DNA of 64,000 nt from Nemertoderma westbladi (taxonomy: Eukaryota > Xenacoelomorpha > Nemertodermatida > Nemertodermatidae): NCBI GenBank assembly GCA_032718475.1, contig JAUCBJ010004934.1:67501-131500 (forward strand), given 5' to 3'. The notes beneath the pieces were generated by a model. It searched no databases. It was not told the DNA's origin and saw only the letters and a list, made by a program, of their open reading frames with translations. Position numbers and translations under genes: made by a program. This document shows, piece after piece, positions 54,646 to 64,000 of the stretch (its first letter is position 1; each line of letters starts with the position of its first letter).

Positions 54646-56809
54646 AGTAACTATATCAACATAGTTTGGGTACAGTCTAGAACTTTCATTATATTTGCTA
54701 CTAAAAATAAAGTAACTATATCAACACAGTTTGGGTACAGTCTAGAACTTTCATTATATTTGCTACTAAAAATAAAGTAACTATATCAACATAGTTTGGG
54801 TACAGTCTAGAACTTTCATTATATTTGCTACTAAAAATAAAGTAACTATATCAACATAGTTTGGGTACAGTCTAGAACTTTCATTATATTTGCTACTAAA
54901 AATAAAGTAACTATATCAACATAGTTTGGGTAGAGTCTAGAACTTTCATTATATTTGCTACTAAAAATAAAGTAACTATATCAACATAGTTTGGGTACAG
55001 TCTAGAACTTTCATTATATTTGCTACTAAAAATAAAGTAACTATATCAACACAGTTTGGGTACAGTCTAGAACTTTCATTATATTTGCTACTAAAAATAA
55101 AGTAACTATATCAACACAGTTTGGGTACAGTCTAGAACTTTCATTATATTTGCTACTAAAAATTACTGAGAGCGAGAATAACATTATATTTGCTACTAAA
55201 AATAAAGTAACTATATCAACACAGTTTGGGTACAGTCTAGAACTTTCATTATATTTGCTACTAAAAATAAAGTAACTATATCAACACAGTTTGGGTACAG
55301 TCTAGAACTTTCATTATATTTGCTACTAAAAATAAAGTAACTATATCAACACAGTTTGGGTACAGTCTAGAACTTTCATTATATTTGCTACTAAAAATAA
55401 AGTAACTATATCAACACAGTTTGGGTACAGTCTAGAACTTTCATTATATTTGCTACTAAAAATTACTGAGAGCGAGAATAACATTATATTTGCTACTAAA
55501 AATAAAGTAACTATATCAACATAGTTTGGGTACAGTCTATAACTTTCATTATATTTGCTACTAAAAATAAAGTAACTATATCAACATAGTTTGGGTACAG
55601 TCTAGAACTTTCATTATATTTGCTACTAAAAATAAAGTAACTATATCAACACAGTTTGGGTACAGTCTAGAACTTTCATTATATTTGCTACTAAAAATTA
55701 CTGAGAGCGAGAATAACATTATATTTGCTACTAAAAATAAAGTAACTATATCAACACAGTTTGGGTACAGTCTAGAACTTTCATTATATTTGCTACTAAA
55801 AATAAAGTAACTATATCAACACAGTTTGGGTACAGTCTAGAACTTTCATTATATTTGCTACTAAAAATAAAGTAACTATATCAACATAGTTTGGGTACAG
55901 TCTAGAACTTTCATTATATTTGCTACTAAAAATTACTGAGAGCGAGAATAACATTATATTTGCTACTAAAAATAAAGTAACTATATCAACATAGTTTGGG
56001 TACAGTCTAGAACTTTCATTATATTTGCTACTAAAAATTACTGAGAGCGAGAATAACATTATATTTGCTACTAAAAATAAAGTAACTATATCAACACAGT
56101 TTGGGTACAGTCTAGAACTTTCATTATATTTGCTACTAAAAATAAAGTAACTATATCAACACAGTTTGGGTACAGTCTAGAACTTTCATTATATTTGCTA
56201 CTAAAAATAAAGTAACTATATCAACATAGTTTGGGTACAGTCTAGAACTTTCATTATATTTGCTACTAAAAATAAAGTAACTATATCAACATAGTTTGGG
56301 TACAGTCTAGAACTTTCATTATATTTGCTACTAAAAATTACTGAGAGCGAGAATAACATTATATTTGCTACTAAAAATAAAGTAACTATATCAACATAGT
56401 TTGGGTACAGTCTAGAACTTTCATTATATTTGCTACTAAAAATAAAGTAACTATATCAACATAGTTTGGGTACAGTCTAGAACTTTCATTATATTTGCTA
56501 CTAAAAATAAAGTAACTATATCAACATAGTTTGGGTACAGTCTAGAACTTTCATTATATTTGCTACTAAAAATAAAGTAACTATATCAACATAGTTTGGG
56601 TACAGTCTAGAACTTTCATTATATTTGCTACTAAAAATAAAGTAACTATATCAACATAGTTTGGGTACAGTCTAGAACTTTCATTATATTTGCTACTAAA
56701 AATAAAGTAACTATATCAACACAGTTTGGGTACAGTCTAGAACTTTCATTATATTTGCTACTAAAAATTACTGAGAGGAGAATAACATTATATTTGCTAC
56801 TAAAAATAA
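54646..56809 (+). repeat. S/L satellite ending in a 104-bp unit
   Basis: Mixed S and T67 L units. A TCTATA unit starts at 55,506 and a C28G S at about 54,906. The last unit is the frame-shifted L at 56,706. Confidence 0.86.
56706..56809 (+). repeat. 104-bp L unit with a 1-bp deletion
   Basis: The insert reads GAGAGGAG instead of GAGAGCGAG: the C of the second CpG is missing near 56,779. It is the only unit whose length is not a multiple of five, so all later unit starts shift by one. It is not duplicated. Confidence 0.94.
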
Positions 56810-57594
56810 AGTAACTATATCAACACAGTTTGGGTACAGTCTAGAACTTTCATTATATTTGCTACTAAAAATAAAGTAACTATATCAACACAGTTTGGGT
56901 ACAGTCTATAACTTTCATTATATTTGCTACTAAAAATAAAGTAACTATATCAACATAGTTTGGGTACAGTCTAGAACTTTCATTATATTTGCTACTAAAA
57001 ATTACTGAGAGCGAGAATAACATTATATTTGCTACTAAAAATAAAGTAACTATATCAACATAGTTTGGGTACAGTCTAGAACTTTCATTATATTTGCTAC
57101 TAAAAATTACTGAGAGCGAGAATAACATTATATTTGCTACTAAAAATAAAGTAACTATATCAACATAGTTTGGGTACAGTCTAGAACTTTCATTATATTT
57201 GCTACTAAAAATTACTGAGAGCGAGAATAACATTATATTTGCTACTAAAAATAAAGTAACTATATCAACACAGTTTGGGTACAGTCTAGAACTTTCATTA
57301 TATTTGCTACTAAAAATAAAGTAACTATATCAACACAGTTTGGGTACAGTCTAGAACTTTCATTATATTTGCTACTAAAAATTACTGAGAGCGAGAATAA
57401 CATTATATTTGCTACTAAAAATAAAGTAACTATATCAACACAGTTTGGATACAGTCTAGAACTTTCATTATATTTGCTACTAAAAATTACTGAGAGCGAG
57501 AATAACATTATATTTGCTACTAAAAATAAAGTAACTATATCAACACAGTTTGGGTACAGTCTAGAACTTTCATTATATTTGCTACTAAAAATAA

Positions 57595-58209
57595 AGTAAC
57601 TATATCAACACAGTTTGGGTACAGTCTAGAACTTTCATTATATTTGCTACTAAAAATTACTGAGAGCGAGAATAACATTATATTTGCTACTAAAAATAAA
57701 GTAACTATATCAACACAGTTTGGATACAGTCTAGAACTTTCATTATATTTGCTACTAAAAATAAAGTAACTATATCAACATAGTTTGGATACAGTCTAGA
57801 ACTTTCATTATATTTGCTACTAAAAATAAAGTAACTATATCAACATAGTTTGGATACAGTCTAGAACTTTCATTATATTTGCTACTAAAAATAAAGTAAC
57901 TATATCAACATAGTTTGGGTACAGTCTAGAACTTTCATTATATTTGCTATTAAAAATTACTGAGAGCGAGAATAACATTATATTTGCTACTAAAAATAAA
58001 GTAACTATATCAACATAGTTTGGGTACAGTCTAGAACTTTCATTATATTTGCTACTAAAAATTACTGAGAGCGAGAATAACATTATATTTGCTACTAAAA
58101 ATAAAGTAACTATATCAACACAGTTTGGGTACAGTCTAGAACTTTCATTATATTTGCTACTAAAAATTACTGAGAGCGAGAATAACATTATATTTGCTAC
58201 TAAAAATAA
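57595..58209 (+). repeat. 615-bp block, partner at 58,590-59,204
   Basis: L(C), S(C,A25), S(T,A25), S(T,A25), L(T, C56T), L(T), L(C). The same seven units recur at an offset of 995 bp. The space between the copies holds four other units. Confidence 0.88.
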
Positions 58210-58419
58210 AGTAACTATATCAACACAGTTTGGGTACAGTCTAGAACTTTCATTATATTTGCTATTAAAAATTACTGAGAGCGAGAATAACATTATATTT
58301 GCTACTAAAAATAAAGTAACTATATCAACATAGTTTGGGTACAGTCTAGAACTTTCATTATATTTGCTACTAAAAATTACTGAGAGCGAGAATAACATTA
58401 TATTTGCTACTAAAAATAA
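57895..58419 (+). repeat. Run of five consecutive L units
   Basis: L units at 57,895, 58,000, 58,105, 58,210 and 58,315, all T67; the first and fourth have C56T. Shadow frames stay open across the run. Confidence 0.9.
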
Positions 58420-60014
58420 AGTAACTATATCAACACAGTTTGGATACAGTCTAGAACTTTCATTATATTTGCTACTAAAAATAAAGTAACTATATCAACA
58501 TAGTTTGGGTACAGTCTAGAACTTTCATTATATTTGCTATTAAAAATTACTGAGAGCGAGAATAACATTATATTTGCTACTAAAAATAAAGTAACTATAT
58601 CAACACAGTTTGGGTACAGTCTAGAACTTTCATTATATTTGCTACTAAAAATTACTGAGAGCGAGAATAACATTATATTTGCTACTAAAAATAAAGTAAC
58701 TATATCAACACAGTTTGGATACAGTCTAGAACTTTCATTATATTTGCTACTAAAAATAAAGTAACTATATCAACATAGTTTGGATACAGTCTAGAACTTT
58801 CATTATATTTGCTACTAAAAATAAAGTAACTATATCAACATAGTTTGGATACAGTCTAGAACTTTCATTATATTTGCTACTAAAAATAAAGTAACTATAT
58901 CAACATAGTTTGGGTACAGTCTAGAACTTTCATTATATTTGCTATTAAAAATTACTGAGAGCGAGAATAACATTATATTTGCTACTAAAAATAAAGTAAC
59001 TATATCAACATAGTTTGGGTACAGTCTAGAACTTTCATTATATTTGCTACTAAAAATTACTGAGAGCGAGAATAACATTATATTTGCTACTAAAAATAAA
59101 GTAACTATATCAACACAGTTTGGGTACAGTCTAGAACTTTCATTATATTTGCTACTAAAAATTACTGAGAGCGAGAATAACATTATATTTGCTACTAAAA
59201 ATAAAGTAACTATATCAACACAGTTTGGATACAGTCTAGAACTTTCATTATATTTGCTACTAAAAATAAAGTAACTATATCAACATAGTTTGGGTACAGT
59301 CTAGAACTTTCATTATATTTGCTACTAAAAATTACTGAGAGCGAGAATAACATTATATTTGCTACTAAAAATAAAGTAACTATATCAACATAGTTTGGAT
59401 ACAGTCTAGAACTTTCATTATATTTGCTACTAAAAATAAAGTAACTATATCAACATAGTTTGGGTACAGTCTAGAACTTTCATTATATTTGCTATTAAAA
59501 ATTACTGAGAGCGAGAATAACATTATATTTGCTACTAAAAATAAAGTAACTATATCAACACAGTTTGGATACAGTCTAGAACTTTCATTATATTTGCTAC
59601 TAAAAATTACTGAGAGCGAGAATAACATTATATTTGCTACTAAAAATAAAGTAACTATATCAACACAGTTTGGGTACAGTCTAGAACTTTCATTATATTT
59701 GCTACTAAAAATAAAGTAACTATATCAACACAGTTTGGGTACAGTCTAGAACTTTCATTATATTTGCTACTAAAAATTACTGAGAGCGAGAATAACATTA
59801 TATTTGCTACTAAAAATAAAGTAACTATATCAACATAGTTTGGGTACAGTCTAGAACTTTCATTATATTTGCTACTAAAAATAAAGTAACTATATCAACA
59901 TAGTTTGGATACAGTCTAGAACTTTCATTATATTTGCTACTAAAAATAAAGTAACTATATCAACACAGTTTGGATACAGTCTAGAACTTTCATTATATTT
60001 GCTACTAAAAATAA

Positions 60015-60419
60015 AGTAACTATATCAACACAGTTTGGGTACAGTCTAGAACTTTCATTATATTTGCTACTAAAAATAAAGTAACTATATCAACATAGTT
60101 TGGATACAGTCTAGAACTTTCATTATATTTGCTATTAAAAATTACTGAGAGCGAGAATAACATTATATTTGCTACTAAAAATAAAGTAACTATATCAACA
60201 CAGTTTGGGTACAGTCTAGAACTTTCATTATATTTGCTACTAAAAATTACTGAGAGCGAGAATAACATTATATTTGCTACTAAAAATAAAGTAACTATAT
60301 CAACACAGTTTGGATACAGTCTAGAACTTTCATTATATTTGCTACTAAAAATAAAGTAACTATATCAACATAGTTTGGATACAGTCTAGAACTTTCATTA
60401 TATTTGCTACTAAAAATAA
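60015..60419 (+). repeat. 405-bp block, partner at 60,590-60,994
   Basis: S(C,G25), L(T,A25,C56T), L(C), S(C,A25), S(T,A25), repeated at an offset of 575 bp with 170 bp of other units between. The flanks differ on both sides. Confidence 0.87.
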
Positions 60420-63400
60420 AGTAACTATATCAACATAGTTTGGATACAGTCTAGAACTTTCATTATATTTGCTACTAAAAATTACTGAGAGCGAGAATAA
60501 CATTATATTTGCTACTAAAAATAAAGTAACTATATCAACACAGTTTGGGTACAGTCTAGAACTTTCATTATATTTGCTACTAAAAATAAAGTAACTATAT
60601 CAACACAGTTTGGGTACAGTCTAGAACTTTCATTATATTTGCTACTAAAAATAAAGTAACTATATCAACATAGTTTGGATACAGTCTAGAACTTTCATTA
60701 TATTTGCTATTAAAAATTACTGAGAGCGAGAATAACATTATATTTGCTACTAAAAATAAAGTAACTATATCAACACAGTTTGGGTACAGTCTAGAACTTT
60801 CATTATATTTGCTACTAAAAATTACTGAGAGCGAGAATAACATTATATTTGCTACTAAAAATAAAGTAACTATATCAACACAGTTTGGATACAGTCTAGA
60901 ACTTTCATTATATTTGCTACTAAAAATAAAGTAACTATATCAACATAGTTTGGATACAGTCTAGAACTTTCATTATATTTGCTACTAAAAATAAAGTAAC
61001 TATATCAACACAGTTTGGATACAGTCTAGAACTTTCATTATATTTGCTATTAAAAATTACTGAGAGCGAGAATAACATTATATTTGCTACTAAAAATAAA
61101 GTAACTATATCAACACAGTTTGGGTACAGTCTAGAACTTTCATTATATTTGCTACTAAAAATTACCGAGAGCGAGAATAACATTATATTTGCTACTAAAA
61201 ATAAAGTAACTATATCAACACAGTTTGGATACAGTCTAGAACTTTCATTATATTTGCTACTAAAAATAAAGTAACTATATCAACATAGTTTGGATACAGT
61301 CTAGAACTTTCATTATATTTGCTACTAAAAATAAAGTAACTATATCAACACAGTTTGGATACAGTCTAGAACTTTCATTATATTTGCTACTAAAAATAAA
61401 GTAACTATATCAACATAGTTTGGATACAGTCTAGAACTTTCATTATATTTGCTACTAAAAATAAAGTAACTATATCAACATAGTTTGGATACAGTCTAGA
61501 ACTTTCATTATATTTGCTACTAAAAATAAAGTAACTATATCAACACAGTTTGGATACAGTCTAGAACTTTCATTATATTTGCTACTAAAAATAAAGTAAC
61601 TATATCAACATAGTTTGGATACAGTCTAGAACTTTCATTATATTTGCTACTAAAAATAAAGTAACTATATCAACATAGTTTGGATACAGTCTAGAACTTT
61701 CATTATATTTGCTACTAAAAATAAAGTAACTATATCAACATAGTTTGGATACAGTCTAGAACTTTCATTATATTTGCTACTAAAAATAAAGTAACTATAT
61801 CAACACAGTTTGGATACAGTCTAGAACTTTCATTATATTTGCTACTAAAAATAAAGTAACTATATCAACATAGTTTGGATACAGTCTAGAACTTTCATTA
61901 TATTTGCTACTAAAAATAAAGTAACTATATCAACACAGTTTGGATACAGTCTAGAACTTTCATTATATTTGCTATTAAAAATTACCGAGAGCGAGAATAA
62001 CATTATATTTGCTACTAAAAATAAAGTAACTATATCAACACAGTTTGGATACAGTCTAGAACTTTCATTATATTTGCTACTAAAAATAAAGTAACTATAT
62101 CAACATAGTTTGGATACAGTCTAGAACTTTCATTATATTTGCTACTAAAAATAAAGTAACTATATCAACACAGTTTGGATACAGTCTAGAACTTTCATTA
62201 TATTTGCTACTAAAAATAAAGTAACTATATCAACACAGTTTGGGTACAGTCTAGAACTTTCATTATATTTGCTATTAAAAATTACTGAGAGCGAGAATAA
62301 CATTATATTTGCTACTAAAAATAAAGTAACTATATCAACACAGTTTGGGTACAGTCTAGAACTTTCATTATATTTGCTATTAAAAATTACTGAGAGCGAG
62401 AATAACATTATATTTGCTACTAAAAATAAAGTAACTATATCAACACAGTTTGGGTACAGTCTAGAACTTTCATTATATTTGCTACTAAAAATTACTGAGA
62501 GCGAGAATAACATTATATTTGCTACTAAAAATAAAGTAACTATATCAACACAGTTTGGATACAGTCTAGAACTTTCATTATATTTGCTACTAAAAATAAA
62601 GTAACTATATCAACATAGTTTGGATACAGTCTAGAACTTTCATTATATTTGCTATTAAAAATTACTGAGAGCGAGAATAACATTATATTTGCTACTAAAA
62701 ATAAAGTAACTATATCAACACAGTTTGGGTACAGTCTAGAACTTTCATTATATTTGCTACTAAAAATTACCGAGAGCGAGAATAACATTATATTTGCTAC
62801 TAAAAATAAAGTAACTATATCAACACAGTTTGGATACAGTCTAGAACTTTCATTATATTTGCTACTAAAAATAAAGTAACTATATCAACATAGTTTGGAT
62901 ACAGTCTAGAACTTTCATTATATTTGCTACTAAAAATAAAGTAACTATATCAACACAGTTTGGATACAGTCTAGAACTTTCATTATATTTGCTATTAAAA
63001 ATTACTGAGAGCGAGAATAACATTATATTTGCTACTAAAAATAAAGTAACTATATCAACACAGTTTGGGTACAGTCTAGAACTTTCATTATATTTGCTAC
63101 TAAAAATAAAGTAACTATATCAACACAGTTTGGGTACAGTCTAGAACTTTCATTATATTTGCTACTAAAAATAAAGTAACTATATCAACATAGTTTGGGT
63201 ACAGTCTAGAACTTTCATTATATTTGCTACTAAAAATTACTGAGAGCGAGAATAACATTATATTTGCTACTAAAAATAAAGTAACTATATCAACACAGTT
63301 TGGATACAGTCTAGAACTTTCATTATATTTGCTACTAAAAATAAAGTAACTATATCAACATAGTTTGGATACAGTCTAGAACTTTCATTATATTTGCTAC

Positions 63401-63969
63401 TAAAAATAAAGTAACTATATCAACATAGTTTGGGTACAGTCTAGAACTTTCATTATATTTGCTACTAAAAATAAAGTAACTATATCAACATAGTTTGGAT
63501 ACAGTCTAGAACTTTCATTATATTTGCTACTAAAAATAAAGTAACTATATCAACATAGTTTGGATACAGTCTAGAACTTTCATTATATTTGCTACTAAAA
63601 ATAAAGTAACTATATCAACATAGTTTGGATACAGTCTAGAACTTTCATTATATTTGCTACTAAAAATAAAGTAACTATATCAACATAGTTTGGGTACAGT
63701 CTAGAACTTTCATTATATTTGCTACTAAAAATAAAGTAACTATATCAACATAGTTTGGGTACAGTCTAGAACTTTCATTATATTTGCTACTAAAAATAAA
63801 GTAACTATATCAACATAGTTTGGATACAGTCTAGAACTTTCATTATATTTGCTACTAAAAATTACTGAGAGCGAGAATAACATTATATTTGCTACTAAAA
63901 ATAAAGTAACTATATCAACACAGTTTGGATACAGTCTAGAACTTTCATTATATTTGCTACTAAAAATAA

Positions 63970-64000
63970 AGTAACTATATCAACATAGTTTGGGTACAGT
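63970..64000 (+). repeat. Partial unit cut by the window edge
   Basis: The first 31 bases of a T17, G25 unit. The array continues past the right edge. Confidence 0.95.

Larger units (their letters stand above)
1..64000 (+). repeat. Satellite DNA array of 65-bp and 105-bp units
   Basis: Every base belongs to a tandem unit starting AGTAAC and ending AATAA, all in the same orientation. My count is 610 units of 65 bp, 229 of 105 bp, one of 104 bp, two of 85 bp and a 31-bp partial unit, which sums exactly to 64,000. Units are nearly identical, usually differing at zero to three sites. There is no interspersed unique sequence, transposon or inverted block. Such arrays are typical of eukaryotic heterochromatin; a centromeric role is possible but nothing here proves it. 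No CENP-B-box-like motif, telomere repeat or rDNA signature was seen. The family is not one I recognise. Assembly collapse or expansion cannot be excluded from sequence alone. Confidence 0.98.
56810..64000 (+). repeat. Right domain: A25 and C56T alleles, L-rich
   Basis: From about 57,425 on, base 25 is A in most S units and many L units carry C56T (TGCTAT) before the insert. L units are common (about 36). Three C67 inserts return at about 61,160, 61,980 and 62,765. An S-only, all-A25 run of 11 units covers 61,205-61,919. The mixture is clearly different from the centre of the window. Confidence 0.89.

Noticed and set aside
1-64000. CRISPR array
   Set aside because: Repeats are regular, but there are no unique spacers; all sequence between repeats is itself repeated. 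Unit length and eukaryotic-style satellite structure do not fit.
1-64000. Tandem tRNA, 5S rRNA or other small RNA genes
   Set aside because: No A-box/B-box pair, no cloverleaf and no 5S internal control region can be made from the 65- or 105-bp unit.
1-64000. Telomeric or CENP-B-box motif
   Set aside because: TTTGGG occurs once per unit but not in tandem, and no sequence near the CENP-B box pattern with its CpGs is present.

Overview
This whole window is one uninterrupted head-to-tail satellite DNA array. I see no gene, RNA gene, transposon, unique sequence or inverted segment anywhere in 64 kb. The array fills the window from the first base to the last, so its true length and flanks are unknown. 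Base composition is about 72% A+T. An array of this size and uniformity points to eukaryotic constitutive heterochromatin, for example a centromeric, pericentromeric or subtelomeric block or a sex or B chromosome. I do not recognise the satellite family and cannot name the organism.

Two monomers make up the array: a 65-bp short unit (S) and a 105-bp long unit (L). L equals S plus a 40-bp insertion after unit position 63. The insertion is an 18-bp unique segment holding the only CpG sites of the consensus, followed by a second copy of unit positions 42-63 (22 bp). By eye I count 610 S units, 229 normal L units, one 104-bp L with a 1-bp deletion, two rare 85-bp units and a 31-bp partial unit at the right edge. 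These sum exactly to 64,000. Below, 'position n' means position within the unit, numbered from its AGTAAC start.

Units differ at a small set of sites: C17/T17, G25/T25/A25, A27G, C28G, T51A, A55C56 to GT, C56T, C67/T67 in the L insert, and a 3-base change at 10-12. These alleles are regional. From left to right: 1-5,110 is rich in L units with C67 and has mixed base 25; 5,111-9,685 is mostly S; 9,686-17,300 carries the GT(55-56) allele and a run of 12 L units; 17,301-22,035 includes a T51A cluster; 22,036-23,465 is 22 identical S units; 23,466-29,235 is mostly S with T25 and the 10-12 change; 29,236-32,240 has S/L dimers and the two 85-bp units; 32,241-35,650 has the A27G and then C28G domains; 35,651-38,440 has a tetrameric higher-order repeat and six L units; 38,441-47,200 is C17-rich; 47,201-48,880 has a private haplotype cluster; 48,881-56,809 has trimeric and decameric higher-order repeats; 56,810-64,000 is rich in A25 and C56T.

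On top of the monomers lie many local higher-order repeats (105, 130, 150, 170, 195, 235, 260, 615 and 730 bp, among others) and copied blocks separated by other units. This is the pattern expected from recent unequal exchange, gene conversion or replication-based amplification. The long open reading frames on both strands arise because 105 is a multiple of three; I regard them as by-products of periodicity, not genes.
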